Counted from the stretch's first letter, positions 27,621 through 36,329 are shown. The stretch: 64,000 nt of DNA from Blastococcus xanthinilyticus (GCF_008124835.1 NZ_VNHW01000002.1:372001-436000), one strand, 5' to 3'. Notes: generated by a model not told the origin, from the sequence alone. Numbers and translations: made by a program.

Positions 27621-28760
27621 TCACCGGTAGCCGGTCACCCGATCGGCCAGGCGGAGCACCACCGCGGGGCCGAGGGCGGTCGCCGTCCCGCCCTCGGGGA
27701 GTCCCGGGACCGACCAGGTCGCGAGCTCGTCCCCGGAGCCGGCGTCCCGCTGCACGAACCCGGCGTCCGTCGGCACGGTGAGGGCCGGAGGGCCGTTCCC
27801 GTCCACCGGCTCGCCGGGCAGCCCGGTCGCCGGTGCGGTCCACCGCCGCTGCCCGGTGGCGGGGTCCAGCGCGGTCAGCGTGCCGTCGGCGGTGACGAGG
27901 ACGGTGCCGCCGACGGCCGTCTGCTGCGCCGGCCGGCCGGCGTCGGCGGGCAGCGTCGTCAGCAGGGTGCCGTCCGCGGCGGTGACCAGCTGCACCTCGT
28001 CGCCGGCCTGCACCCCGACGAGGAGGTCGGCGTCCAGCAGCCGCACCTCGGCGCCGTCGGGCACCGGCAGCTCCCGGGTCCAGAGCTCGCCGCCGTCGGG
28101 GCTGTCCAGCAGCCGCAGCTGCGGATCGGGCGAGCCCGCGCACTGCTGCAGCAGCGCGACACCGGTGTCCCCGGGGGCGGAGGCCAGGAGCTCGCACCCC
28201 GACGGCGGGGCGTGCCGCCAGCGGGTGTTGTTGCCGACCGGGTCGAGCGCCACCAGCCCCGTGGGGCTGTGCGCGAGCACGGTGCCGCCGGTGGAGGAGA
28301 GCGTCGCATCGGGGCGGAAGTTCACGTTCCGCGTCCAGGAACGGACCCCGGTGCCGGCGTCGAGCCCGATCGCCTCGTCGCAGCGGTCCTCGGTGCGGAA
28401 CACCGCGACCGCCACCCCGTCGCTGACGGTGAGCCCGCACAACCGGGCGTTGGCGCGCGTGTAGTGCCACGCCTCCTCGCCGGTCAGGGGGTCCAGCGCG
28501 CGCACCCCGTTCGCCGACCCGACCAGCACCCGGCTCGCCGCGACGACGTCGCCGGGAACCGGGTCGCCGGGCGCGGACCAGGCTGCGGAGACCGTTCCGG
28601 CCGGCGTCCCCGTGGGGACGCCGGTCGGAGGTGGTGCGGTGGTGCTGTCGGTGGCGGCCGCGTCGGAGCCACGCCAGAGCAGGGCGGCGACGACGGCCAG
28701 CGCGAGGGTGGCCGCCGTCCAGACCCAGACCCGCAGGGGCGGGCGCGACGCGACGGCCAC
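27621..28760 (-). CDS. Membrane-anchored PQQ-type beta-propeller protein
   Basis: 379 residues. N-terminal signal-anchor (about 10-30, VWVWTAATLALAVVAALLW), a Thr/Pro linker, then PQQ/YVTN-like repeats of the form SANGVRALDPLTGEEAWHY, GLVALDPVGNNTRWRH, GTLTALDPATGQRRWTAP and similar. Six to seven blades make a propeller on the outer face. No quinone ligand set is obvious, so it is likely a structural or binding scaffold. GTG 28760 is 5 bp from the end of the upstream DEAD-box gene, in the same transcription direction. Confidence 0.82.
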   Translation of the reverse strand: MAVASRPPLRVWVWTAATLALAVVAALLWRGSDAAATDSTTAPPPTGVPTGTPAGTVSAAWSAPGDPVPGDVVAASRVLVGSANGVRALDPLTGEEAWHYTRANARLCGLTVSDGVAVAVFRTEDRCDEAIGLDAGTGVRSWTRNVNFRPDATLSSTGGTVLAHSPTGLVALDPVGNNTRWRHAPPSGCELLASAPGDTGVALLQQCAGSPDPQLRLLDSPDGGELWTRELPVPDGAEVRLLDADLLVGVQAGDEVQLVTAADGTLLTTLPADAGRPAQQTAVGGTVLVTADGTLTALDPATGQRRWTAPATGLPGEPVDGNGPPALTVPTDAGFVQRDAGSGDELATWSVPGLPEGGTATALGPAVVLRLADRVTGYR

Positions 28761-28765
28761 CGGGG

Positions 28766-30523
28766 CTAGTCGGTGGCCGCGGCGCCGGCGTCCGAGGCGG
28801 GGGCACCGCCGCCGGAGTCCGAGCCGCCGCGACCGGCACCGCCGCGACGGCGACGACGGCGCGGCCTGCTGCCGCCGCCCTCGGGTGCCCCCTCGGCACC
28901 GGCCGGCGCCTCGGCGGACCCCGGCGAGGCCAGGCTGCCCTCGGCGGCCTGGCCGGAGCCGGCACCGCTCCGGGTGCGACGGCGGGGACGGCTCTTGCCG
29001 CCACCGGCTGCCTTCTCCTCGGTGGCGCCGCGGCCCTCGGCGGGGCCGCGGGAGTCGCGCCCGCCCGAGTCACCCCGGCCGGCCGGGCGGTTCCGCTTGC
29101 CGGTCTCGCCGAGGTCCTCGAGGGTCTCGGCCTCCAGCCCCTCGCGGGTGCGCTGGGAGCGGGGCAGCCGGCCCTTGGCGCCCTCGGGCACGTCCAGGTC
29201 GCTGTAGACCCACGGCGAGGTGGAGTAGGTCTCCGGCGGGTCGTCGAAGCCCAGGCCGAGCGCCTTGTTGATCAGCTGCCACCGGGGGATGTCGTCCCAG
29301 TCCACCAGGGTGACGGCGACGCCGGTGCTGCCGGCGCGGCCGGTGCGGCCGATCCGGTGCACGTAGGTCTTCTCGTCCTCGGGGCACTGGTAGTTCACGA
29401 CGTGGCTGACGCCGGTCACGTCGATGCCGCGGGCGGCGACGTCGGTGGCGACGAGGACGTCGACCTTGCCGCTGCGGAAGGCGCGCAGCGCCTGCTCGCG
29501 CGCGCCCTGGCCGAGGTCGCCGTGCACGGCGGCGGCGGCGAAGCCGCGGTCGACCAGCTCGTCGGCGACCTTCTGCGCGGTGCGCTTGGTGCGGCAGAAG
29601 ACCATGACCAGGCCGCGGTCGCGGGACTGCAGCACCCGGGACAGCAGCTCGGGCTTGTCCAGGTTGTGCGCCCGGTAGATGAACTGGGTGGTCTGCGGAA
29701 CCGTCGAGCCCTCGTCGTTGCCGTGCGCCCGGATGTGCGTCGGCTGGGTCATGAACGACCGCGACAGGGTGACGATCGGGCCCGGCATCGTCGCCGAGAA
29801 GAGCATCGTCTGCCGCTTCTCCGGGACCATCGCGAGGATCCGCTCGATGTCGGGCAGGAAGCCCAGGTCGAGCATCTCGTCGGCCTCGTCCAGGACCAGG
29901 GCCTTGACCTTGCCCAGGATGAGGTCGCCGCGCTGCGCCAGGTCCAGCAGCCGGCCCGGGGTGCCGACGACGACCTCGACGCCGGCCTGCAGGGCGGCGA
30001 TCTGCGGCTCGAAGGCGCGGCCGCCGTAGATGGCCTCCACGCGGATGCCGCGCTTCGTGCCGGCGGCGGCGAGGTCGCGGGCCACCTGCACGCAGAGCTC
30101 ACGGGTGGGGACGACGACCAGCGCCTGCGGGACGCCGTCGCCACCTTCGGCCGGCGGCGTGACCCGCTGCAGCATCGGGACGCCGAAGCCCAGGGTCTTG
30201 CCGGTGCCGGTGCGCGCCTGGCCGATGAGGTCGTTGCCGGCCAGCGCGAGGGGGAGCGTGAGCTCCTGGATGGCGAAGGTGCGGTGGATGCCCACCTCGG
30301 CCAGCGCCGCGACGATGTCCGGGTGGACGTCGAAGTCGCTGAACAGCGGGCTGTCCGGCGCCACGGGCGCGCCGCCGAGCTCCTCGACGGACTGCTCGAG
30401 CTCCTCGGGGGCGGGCGCGCCGGTCTCCGCGCGGTCCAGCTCGGCGGCGGGGGCCGCGGCCGGGTCGACGGGGTTCGCGTCGGCGGGGTTCGGGTCGGTG
30501 GTGTTCGTGTCGGTGGAGGTCAG
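28766..30523 (-). CDS. rhlE: DEAD-box RNA helicase (RhlE type), probable CTG start
   Basis: ATP-dependent RNA unwinding, in cold adaptation or ribosome/RNA turnover. 585 residues from CTG 30523. Core: FAIQELTLPLALAGNDLIGQARTGTGKT (Q motif and motif I), VVPTRELCVQVA (Ia), VDEADEMLDLG, i.e. DEAD (II), FSATM (III), MVFCRTKRTAQKVADEL (IV), VLVATDVAARGIDV (V) and HRIGRTGRAGSTG (VI). A long basic/Arg-Gly-rich C-terminal tail ([17 protein letters not shown]) binds RNA. There is no ATG/GTG/TTG near the domain N-terminus; CTG 30523 gives LTSTDTN, like the MTSTDT start of relatives, with GAGGCGAGAG upstream. GTG 30364 is the next in-frame alternative. Confidence 0.88.
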   Translation of the reverse strand: MTSTDTNTTDPNPADANPVDPAAAPAAELDRAETGAPAPEELEQSVEELGGAPVAPDSPLFSDFDVHPDIVAALAEVGIHRTFAIQELTLPLALAGNDLIGQARTGTGKTLGFGVPMLQRVTPPAEGGDGVPQALVVVPTRELCVQVARDLAAAGTKRGIRVEAIYGGRAFEPQIAALQAGVEVVVGTPGRLLDLAQRGDLILGKVKALVLDEADEMLDLGFLPDIERILAMVPEKRQTMLFSATMPGPIVTLSRSFMTQPTHIRAHGNDEGSTVPQTTQFIYRAHNLDKPELLSRVLQSRDRGLVMVFCRTKRTAQKVADELVDRGFAAAAVHGDLGQGAREQALRAFRSGKVDVLVATDVAARGIDVTGVSHVVNYQCPEDEKTYVHRIGRTGRAGSTGVAVTLVDWDDIPRWQLINKALGLGFDDPPETYSTSPWVYSDLDVPEGAKGRLPRSQRTREGLEAETLEDLGETGKRNRPAGRGDSGGRDSRGPAEGRGATEEKAAGGGKSRPRRRTRSGAGSGQAAEGSLASPGSAEAPAGAEGAPEGGGSRPRRRRRRGGAGRGGSDSGGGAPASDAGAAATD

Positions 30524-30840
30524 TGCTCTCGCCTCTGGTCGGCTGGGGGACCGGCGCCGGCGGCGGCGGTGCCGCCTCGCGCCTGTCCGCGGTCGGATGT
30601 CGCGGGATGAGTTCCAGCGCCGACGCGGCCAGCGGACCGGACGTCGAACTCGCCCGGGGGACGGCCACGGGGGCGTCGTCCAGCGATCGTCAGCGCACAG
30701 ATACACGAGCGTGCCCGGAGGCTCGCCGGGTCCCATGCTAGCGCGGGTACCGGTTAGCCTCTCCGCGCCGCGCTCCCCGCTGTCGGCTGGATCACTCGTC
30801 AGGGGCACGCGCGCCCCGCTCCCGAGCGTCAGGAGATGCC
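30524..30840. promoter_or_regulatory. 317-bp divergent region, rhlE / ferritin-like gene
   Basis: Two divergent -10-like hexamers: TAGCAT on the minus strand (30740-30735) and TAGCCT on the plus strand (30755-30760). The rhlE side would have a leader of about 200 nt with long GC-rich stretches and no ORF with a good SD; the plus-strand leader is about 75 nt and ends in AGGAG before GTG 30841. The rest of the region shows no gene. Confidence 0.5.
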
Positions 30841-31491
30841 GTGCCCCCGGTCGAGACCCCGGCCGTCGCCGACCTGCTCGGCGTGCTCGCGTACGCCGAG
30901 CTGACCGCCTTCGACCGGCTGGCCGAGGACGCCCGGATGGCGCCGACGCTGGCCGGTCACGCGGCCCTGGCCCGCATGGCCGCGGCCGAGATCGGCCACC
31001 ACGCGCAGCTCGTCGCCCGGCTCACCGAGCTGGGCGTCGACCCGGCCGCCGCCATGGCGCCGTTCGTCTCGGCGCTGGACACCTTCCACGAGAGCACCCG
31101 GCCCAGCACCTGGCTGGAGGGGCTCGTCAAGGCCTACGTCGGCGACGGGCTGGCCACCGACTTCTACCGCGAGATCGCCGGCTTCCTCCCGGAGCCCGAC
31201 CGCGGCCTCGTGCTCGGCGTGCTCGCCGACACCGGCTACGCCGACTTCGCCGTCCGGGAGGTCAGGGGGGCGATCGCGGCGGACCGGAAGGTCGCCGGAC
31301 GGCTGGCGCTGTGGGGCCGCCGGCTGGTCGGGGAGGCGATGACCCGCTCCCAGGCGGTCATCGCCGAGCACGACCGGCTGGCCGAGCTGATCGTCTCGGG
31401 CACCGGCGACCTCTCGGGCATCGGGCGACTGATCGAGCGGATCACCCGGGCGCACACCGAGCGGATGAGGACCCTGGGCCTGAACCCGTGA
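30841..31491 (+). CDS. Ferritin-like fold protein (tRNA hydroxylase MiaE-related)
   Basis: 216 residues, all-helical. Helices carry LGVLAYAELTAFDRLAEDAR and RMAAAEIGHHAQLVARL, giving the Glu and Glu-x-x-His pattern of a diiron four-helix bundle, followed by DFYREIAGFLPEPDRGLVLGVL and AVREVRGAIAADRK. It corresponds to the ferritin-like protein encoded beside rhlE and DUF3107 in mycobacteria. Activity (tRNA hydroxylation or other) is unproven. GTG 30841 has AGGAG 8 nt upstream. Followed by the repeat block, then a terminator. Confidence 0.82.
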   Translation: MPPVETPAVADLLGVLAYAELTAFDRLAEDARMAPTLAGHAALARMAAAEIGHHAQLVARLTELGVDPAAAMAPFVSALDTFHESTRPSTWLEGLVKAYVGDGLATDFYREIAGFLPEPDRGLVLGVLADTGYADFAVREVRGAIAADRKVAGRLALWGRRLVGEAMTRSQAVIAEHDRLAELIVSGTGDLSGIGRLIERITRAHTERMRTLGLNP

Positions 31492-31496
31492 CGCGA

Positions 31497-31610
31497 TGAC
31501 ATGGCGATCCTCCGGATCGCACCGCGGCCACGTGCCGTGCCCCTGCTGCGTGGAGCGCGTCCGTCCTGCCTGCGCGGGACCCTCCGGGCCCCACTCGGCA
31601 CGACCGTGCG
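31497..31610 (+). repeat. TCC-hairpin repeat, locus A copy 1
   Basis: Unit of about 114 bp. Begins TGACATGGC, then hairpin GCGATCC-TCC-GGATCGC (31504-31520), the core CACCGCGGCCACGTGCCGTG, then GGACCCTCCGGGCCCCACTC and the end GGCACGACC. It starts just after the ferritin-like stop. Shares this full organisation with copies A2, A4 and C1 and, inverted, with B1 and B2. Confidence 0.9.
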
Positions 31611-31720
31611 GTGACACTGCGATCCTCCGGATCGCACCGCGGCCAGGTGCCGTACCCCCGGTGCGTCGAGCGCGTCCGTCCTGCCTGCGCGGGACCCTCC
31701 GGGCCCCACTCGGCACGACC
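31611..31720 (+). repeat. TCC-hairpin repeat, locus A copy 2
   Basis: Second tandem unit, beginning GTGACACTGCGATCC; hairpin GCGATCC-TCC-GGATCGC, then core CACCGCGGCCAGGTGCCGTA, and the same right end as copy 1. It differs from copy 1 at a handful of positions. Confidence 0.9.
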
Positions 31721-31770
31721 GAGCAGGTTCGTTCCCCCCGGTGCGCGAGCGCGTTCGTCGTGCCTGCGCG
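31721..31770 (+). repeat. TCC-hairpin repeat, locus A degraded copy 3
   Basis: About 50 bp of partial unit between copies 2 and 4: CCCCGGTGCG, then the core-like GCGAGCGCGTTCGTCGTGCC and TGCGCG. It lacks both hairpins. Confidence 0.7.
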
Positions 31771-31884
31771 ATGACATCGCGATCCTCCGGATCGCACCGC
31801 GGCCACGTGCCGTGCCCCTGTTGCGCGGAGCCCTTCCGTCGCGCCTGCGCGGACCCCTCCGGGGCCCACTCGGCACGACCGTGC
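31771..31884 (+). repeat. TCC-hairpin repeat, locus A copy 4
   Basis: Full unit: ATGACATCGCGATCCTCCGG..., left hairpin GCGATCC-TCC-GGATCGC, right hairpin GGACCCC-TCC-GGGGCCC, end CACTCGGCACGACC. Directly followed by the terminator at 31886. Confidence 0.9.
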
Positions 31885-31885
31885 A

Positions 31886-31922
31886 GAAAGGGGCGCTCCG
31901 CGCATCGCGGAACGCCCCTTTC
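31886..31922. terminator. Strong intrinsic terminator between convergent genes
   Basis: Stem GAAAGGGGCG (31886-31895) with CGCCCCTTTC (31913-31922), inner stem TCCGC (31897-31901) with GCGGA (31907-31911). A-rich on one side and T-rich on the other, so it can act for both the upstream plus-strand gene and the DUF3107 gene on the minus strand. Confidence 0.85.
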
Positions 31923-31936
31923 CTTGGATCCTGGGT

Positions 31937-32185
31937 TCAGCTGCCGGTGCTGGCTCCGGCGATGAAGCCGACGCGGCGCTGGTCGGCCTGCGCGATCTCC
32001 ACGTAGGCGATGCGGTCGACGGGGACGAGGACCTGGCGGCCCCGCTCGTCGATGAGGGTGAGCAGGCCGTCCTTGGTCGAGCCCGACATGGCCTTGGCCA
32101 CCTCGGCCGCGATCTCGTCAGGTGTCTTGGGGCTGTCGATGACCAGCTCCCGTGGCGAGTGCTGGACGCCGATCTTTACTTCCAC
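31937..32185 (-). CDS. DUF3107 small protein
   Basis: 82 residues, compact alpha/beta: MEVKIGVQHSPRELVIDSPKTP, then EIAAEVAKAMSGSTKDGLLTLIDERGRQVLVPVDRIAYVEI in segments. It is the conserved small protein lying between TetR and ferritin-like genes in mycobacteria and other actinobacteria. Function unknown. The upstream region is A+T-richer with an SD-like GGAGGC. Convergent with the ferritin-like gene. Confidence 0.85.
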   Translation of the reverse strand: MEVKIGVQHSPRELVIDSPKTPDEIAAEVAKAMSGSTKDGLLTLIDERGRQVLVPVDRIAYVEIAQADQRRVGFIAGASTGS

Positions 32186-32300
32186 GTGGGCGATGCCTCC
32201 TCGGTTCGCGCGACTGGACCCAACGCTAGTCCAGGAGCGCCGGCGCGGTCCGGTCGAGCCGGTGCGCCGTCAGCGAACGCGGCCGGGGCGGGCCGGTGCC

Positions 32301-32945
32301 TCAGGAGGGCAGGGGGTCGCCGTCGACCCGGGGGAAGCCGGAGATGCCCCGCCAGGACAGCGCCGACATGAGGGAGACCGCCTCGTCACGGGAGACCGTG
32401 CCCTTGCGAGGCAGCCACCAACGGGCGCTCCGCTCGGCCAGCCCGGTCAGGCCCGAGGCCAGCAGCAGTGCCCGCTCGCGGTCCGCGCCGGTGTCGGCGG
32501 CGATGACGTCGGCGATCGCCTCGACGCAGAGCCGGGCGCCCCGGTCGACGATCGCCCGGACGTCCTCGTCGTTGCGCAGGTCGGACTCGAAGACCAGCCG
32601 GAACGCCTGGCCCTCGGCGTCGATGAAGTCGAAGTAGGCCCCGACGGCGCCGTCCACCCGGGTCCGGTTGTCGTCCGTGCCGCCCATCGCCTCGGCCACC
32701 CGGTCGGCCAGCCCGGAGACGTGCTCCTCCAGCAGCGCCAGGTACAGCTCGCGCTTGCCCGGGAAGTGCTGGTAGAGCACCGGCTTGCTCACCCCGGCGC
32801 GGACCGCGATGTCGTCCATGGCGGCGGCGTGGAAACCCTGCGCGACGAAGACGTCCTGGGCGGCGCGCAGCAGCTGCAGCCGGCGGGCGCTCCGGGGCAG
32901 TCGGGACGTGCGCCGGGTGGCTGCGGCGGGGCGTGAGGGCTGCAT
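32301..32945 (-). CDS. TetR-family transcriptional regulator
   Basis: 214 residues. HTH domain RRLQLLRAAQDVFVAQGFHAAAMDDIAVRAGVSKPVLYQHFPGKRELYLALLEE in segments (about 20-75), with the recognition helix VSKPVLYQHFPGK. The C-terminal ligand domain includes AYFDFIDAEGQAFRLVFES. Homologous to the TetR of the mycobacterial moeZ/rhlE cluster; its operator is unknown. Divergent from a hydrolase gene, which is its most likely target, with a shared 71-bp control region. Confidence 0.9.
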   Translation of the reverse strand: MQPSRPAAATRRTSRLPRSARRLQLLRAAQDVFVAQGFHAAAMDDIAVRAGVSKPVLYQHFPGKRELYLALLEEHVSGLADRVAEAMGGTDDNRTRVDGAVGAYFDFIDAEGQAFRLVFESDLRNDEDVRAIVDRGARLCVEAIADVIAADTGADRERALLLASGLTGLAERSARWWLPRKGTVSRDEAVSLMSALSWRGISGFPRVDGDPLPS

Positions 32946-33016
32946 GGCACGGAGCACATTACCGGCGAGTTCCCGGCGAGCCGGACCTGCGCCGCCCGGC
33001 GTTACCGTCGACGACG

Positions 33017-34063
33017 ATGTCCGACGCCCCGCTGTCCCCGACCCCCCTCCCGCCGCTGGCGGGTCCGCTGCCCCCGTGGCCGGGTGCCGACGTGCCGATC
33101 CGCAGCGGGACCGTCTTCGTCCGCCGCACTCCCTGGACCGGGCCGGCCGACGGTCAAGAGGTCGCCGGGGCACCGCGCGAGCGGGCGCTGTACGTGCACG
33201 GGCTCGGGGGCGCCTCGACCAACTGGACCGACCTGGCCGCCCTGCTCGCGGTCCGGTTCGACGGCTGGGCGGTGGACCTGCCCGGGTTCGGCCGGTCCGC
33301 CCCGCCCGCACGCGGGGGCTACTCCATCCGGAGCCACGTGCGCGCCGTCGTCGACGTCCTGGCGCACGTCGCGGACCAGCCGGGCGAGGGCGCGGGCCGG
33401 CCGGTGCACCTCGTCGGCAACTCCCTCGGCGGCCTGGTCAGCCTGCTCGTGGCCGCCCAGCGGCCCGACCTTGTCGCCACGCTGACGCTGGTGTCCCCGG
33501 CCATGCCGGTGTACCGGGTGCCCCCGGCGTTCAGCCGGGCGCTGCTGCTGCTCCTGGTGCCCGGCGTGCCGACGCTCGCCGAGCGACGGCTGGCCGCCGT
33601 GACCCCGGAGGCCAGCGTCCGGAACATGATCCGAGTCTGCTTCGGCGACCCCGCCGCGGTGCCGCCCGAGCGCATCGAGCAGGCCGTCCGGGAGATGCGC
33701 GAGCGCGCCGGGCAGCCCTGGGCCGACCGCGCGCTCGCCCGCAGCATGCGCGGACTGATCACCTCCTACCTGCGGCTCGGCCCGGCGAACGCCTGGCGGG
33801 CCGCCCGGAGCCTCCGCATGCCGACGCTGGTCCTGTGGGGCAGCCGGGACCGGCTCGTGGACCCGGCTCTCGCGCCGCGGCTGGCCGCCGCCGTGCCGGA
33901 CGGCCGGTTGCTGCTCCTCGACGGCGTCGGGCACGTCGCGATGCTGGAGGCGGCAGAGCCGACGGCCCGGGCGGTGCTCGCGCTCGCGGAGGGCCGCACC
34001 GGCGACGAGCTCGTGGCGTTCCCGCCGGCTGTCGCCGACACGCCACGCAGCGTGAGACCCTGA
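33017..34063 (+). CDS. Alpha/beta hydrolase
   Basis: 348 residues. Seen: ALYVHGLGGASTNWTDLAALL (oxyanion HG), WAVDLPGFGRSAPP, nucleophile LVGNSLGGLVSLLVAAQRP (Asn-Ser-Leu-Gly), LVLWGSRDRLVDP (acid) and VGHVAMLEAAEP (His). Probably an esterase or C-C hydrolase; substrate unknown. ATG 33017 is 8 nt after TACCGT (33003-33008). Divergent from the TetR gene, so possibly TetR-regulated. Confidence 0.87.
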   Translation: MSDAPLSPTPLPPLAGPLPPWPGADVPIRSGTVFVRRTPWTGPADGQEVAGAPRERALYVHGLGGASTNWTDLAALLAVRFDGWAVDLPGFGRSAPPARGGYSIRSHVRAVVDVLAHVADQPGEGAGRPVHLVGNSLGGLVSLLVAAQRPDLVATLTLVSPAMPVYRVPPAFSRALLLLLVPGVPTLAERRLAAVTPEASVRNMIRVCFGDPAAVPPERIEQAVREMRERAGQPWADRALARSMRGLITSYLRLGPANAWRAARSLRMPTLVLWGSRDRLVDPALAPRLAAAVPDGRLLLLDGVGHVAMLEAAEPTARAVLALAEGRTGDELVAFPPAVADTPRSVRP

Positions 34064-34100
34064 GCCACCGGGGCTGGATGACGAGTCAGGAGGGGGACCG

Positions 34101-34994
34101 GTGAGCGGACGCCCGGCCGATGGCCGCCCGACGGCGCCGCCGCGTCCCCTGGTCGCCCGCGTCGAGCCCCGCCCGCCGGTCCGCCCGCGCCAGATCCGGC
34201 CGCCGGAGGGGCGGGTCCGCCGGTTCACCCGGCGCTACGGCTGGCGGGCGTACGCCATTCCCTTGCTGACCCTCGCCACCATCGCCGTACTGGTGGACCT
34301 GGTGCTGCACCGGCCCGTCCCGTCGGCGACGGCCGAGCCGGCTCCGGCGTCGGCTCCCGCACCGGTGACCTCCGAACCCGAACCGGCACCGACCGGCACC
34401 GTCCCGCCCGCCGAGGGGGACGCCGGCCCGTCCGAGCCGGCCGCGCCGGCGGCGGTCGCCGAGCAGTACGTCGAGCAGGGGGCCGGCACCCTGTCGGTCG
34501 TCGACAGCACCTCCGACGTGCTGGGCAGCGGCCCGCTGCAGCGCTTCGCCGTCGAGGTGGAGGACGGCATCGGCGTCGACGGCGCGGCCTTCGCCGACGC
34601 GGTGACCGCGACGCTGGGGGATCCGCGGTCGTGGGGCAGCGGCGGCCGGATGTCCTTCCAGCGCGTGGGGGCCGGCGCGGAGTACGACTTCAAGGTCAGC
34701 CTGGTCAGCCCGGGCAGCATGGAGACCTACTGCCCCGGTGTGGGCACGGGGGGCTACACCTCCTGCCGGTACGGCGAGCGGGCGGTCATCAACCTCGCCC
34801 GCTGGGCCACCGCCGTCCCGCACTACGACGGCGACATCGCGACCTACCGCCAGTACGTGGTGAACCACGAGGTCGGTCACGCGCTGGGCAACGGCCACGT
34901 CGGCTGTCCGGGGCCGGGGCAGCCGGCACCGGTCATGGTCCAGCAGACGCTGGGCCTGGACGGCTGCGTCAAGAACGCCTGGCCGTATCCCTGA
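34101..34994 (+). CDS. Membrane-anchored DUF3152 metzincin-like protein
   Basis: 297 residues. Arg/Pro-rich cytoplasmic N-terminus, one membrane span (about 50-70, YAIPLLTLATIAVLVDLVL), a Pro/Ala/Glu-rich linker, then the DUF3152 domain outside the cell. It contains VVNHEVGHALGNGHVGCPG, an HExxHxxGxxH zinc site, which supports a metalloprotease. Two Cys pairs (TYCPGVGTGGYTSC, CPGPG...GCVKN) may form disulphides. GTG 34101 has AGGAGGGGGA upstream. Substrate unknown. Confidence 0.85.
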   Translation: MSGRPADGRPTAPPRPLVARVEPRPPVRPRQIRPPEGRVRRFTRRYGWRAYAIPLLTLATIAVLVDLVLHRPVPSATAEPAPASAPAPVTSEPEPAPTGTVPPAEGDAGPSEPAAPAAVAEQYVEQGAGTLSVVDSTSDVLGSGPLQRFAVEVEDGIGVDGAAFADAVTATLGDPRSWGSGGRMSFQRVGAGAEYDFKVSLVSPGSMETYCPGVGTGGYTSCRYGERAVINLARWATAVPHYDGDIATYRQYVVNHEVGHALGNGHVGCPGPGQPAPVMVQQTLGLDGCVKNAWPYP

Positions 34995-35138
34995 CGGTGC
35001 GGCGGCGCCCGACCCCGGGCGTCCCCGGCCGAGGGGGGCGCGGACCGCGCGGGGCGGGAACAGCCCGGGCTGGCACGCTGTTGTCGCACACGATCGCCGG
35101 CCTCGCGGGGCCGCCGTCCGCGACGTGAAGGAGCAAGC

Positions 35139-36299
35139 GTGACCCTGCCACCCCTGGTGGAGCCCGCCGCCGACCTCTCCATCGAGGAGGTCCGCCGGTA
35201 CAGCCGCCACTTGATCATCCCCGACGTCGGGATGGACGGTCAGAAGCGGCTGAAGAACGCCAAGGTGCTCGCCGTGGGCGCCGGCGGCCTCGGCTCGCCC
35301 GTGCTCATGTACCTGGCCGCGGCCGGCGTCGGCACGCTGGGCATCGTCGAGTTCGACACCGTCGACGAGTCGAACCTGCAGCGCCAGATCATCCACGGGC
35401 AGTCCGACGTCGGCCGGTCCAAGGCCGAGAGCGCGCGCGACTCCATCAAGGAGATCAACCCGCTCATCGACGTCCGGCTGCACGAGACGCGGCTGGACAG
35501 CGAGAACGTGCTGGACATCTTCCGCGAGTACGACCTGATCGTCGACGGCACCGACAACTTCGCCACGCGCTACCTGGTCAACGACGCCTGCGTGCTGCTC
35601 GACAAGCCTTACGTGTGGGGCTCGATCTACCGGTTCGACGGCCAGGTGTCGGTCTTCTGGAACGAGCACGGCCCGAACTACCGCGATCTCTACCCGGTGC
35701 CCCCGCCGCCCGGCATGGTCCCGAGCTGCGCCGAGGGCGGCGTGCTCGGCGTCCTGTGCGCCACGGCCGGCGCCATCCAGGCCACCGAGGCGGTCAAGCT
35801 GATCACCGGCATCGGCGAGACCCTGCTGGGCCGGCTGATGGTCTACGACGCCCTGGAGATGACCTTCCGCACGATCAAGGTGCGCAAGGACCCCGAGGGC
35901 GAGCCGATCACCGGGCTCATCGACTACGAGGCGTTCTGCGGCGTGGTCTCCGAGGAGGCCCAGGAGGCGGCCGCGGGCTCGACGATCACCGTCGACGAGC
36001 TCAAGGACATGATGGACGCCGGCAAGGACTTCGAGCTGATCGACGTCCGCGAGCCCAACGAGTACGAGATCGTCTCGATCCCGGGCGCGAAGCTGATCCC
36101 CAAGGACGAGATCCTCTCCGGCCGCAAGCTCTCGGAGCTGCCGCAGGACAGGCCGATCGTGCTGCACTGCAAGACCGGTGTGCGCTCGGCCGAGGTCCTC
36201 GCCGCGGTCAAGAACGCCGGCTTCAAGGACGCCGTGCACGTGCAGGGCGGCGTCACGGCGTGGGCCACCCGCATCGACAAGGCGCTGCCCACGTACTGA
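35139..36299 (+). CDS. moeZ: Adenylyltransferase/sulfurtransferase MoeZ
   Basis: Activates the C-terminus of small sulfur-carrier proteins (MoaD, CysO, ThiS type) with ATP and transfers sulfur. 386 residues. MoeB/E1-like domain: RYSRHLIIPDVGMDGQKRL, the nucleotide motif VGAGGLGSPVLMYLAAAGVG, ESNLQRQIIHG, VDGTDNFATRYLVND. The C-terminal rhodanese domain carries FELIDVREPNEYEI and the active-site loop LHCKTGVRSAEV with Cys344. GTG 35139 has GAAGGAG upstream. Ends in a strong terminator. Confidence 0.94.
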   Translation: MTLPPLVEPAADLSIEEVRRYSRHLIIPDVGMDGQKRLKNAKVLAVGAGGLGSPVLMYLAAAGVGTLGIVEFDTVDESNLQRQIIHGQSDVGRSKAESARDSIKEINPLIDVRLHETRLDSENVLDIFREYDLIVDGTDNFATRYLVNDACVLLDKPYVWGSIYRFDGQVSVFWNEHGPNYRDLYPVPPPPGMVPSCAEGGVLGVLCATAGAIQATEAVKLITGIGETLLGRLMVYDALEMTFRTIKVRKDPEGEPITGLIDYEAFCGVVSEEAQEAAAGSTITVDELKDMMDAGKDFELIDVREPNEYEIVSIPGAKLIPKDEILSGRKLSELPQDRPIVLHCKTGVRSAEVLAAVKNAGFKDAVHVQGGVTAWATRIDKALPTY

Positions 36300-36329
36300 G
36301 CAGGGACCTCGTCCCTCGAGTGCCTCACC

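Noticed and set aside
31497-31884. CRISPR-like repeat array
   Set aside because: Units are about 110 bp, directly adjoining without unique spacers, and no cas gene is present.
30829-31905. Minus-strand ORF of 358 codons with repeated Cys-Arg-Val-Gly-Pro-Gly blocks
   Set aside because: Its repeats are just the TCC-hairpin element read in one frame, and its C-terminal half is antisense to the ferritin-like gene. Not a protein gene.
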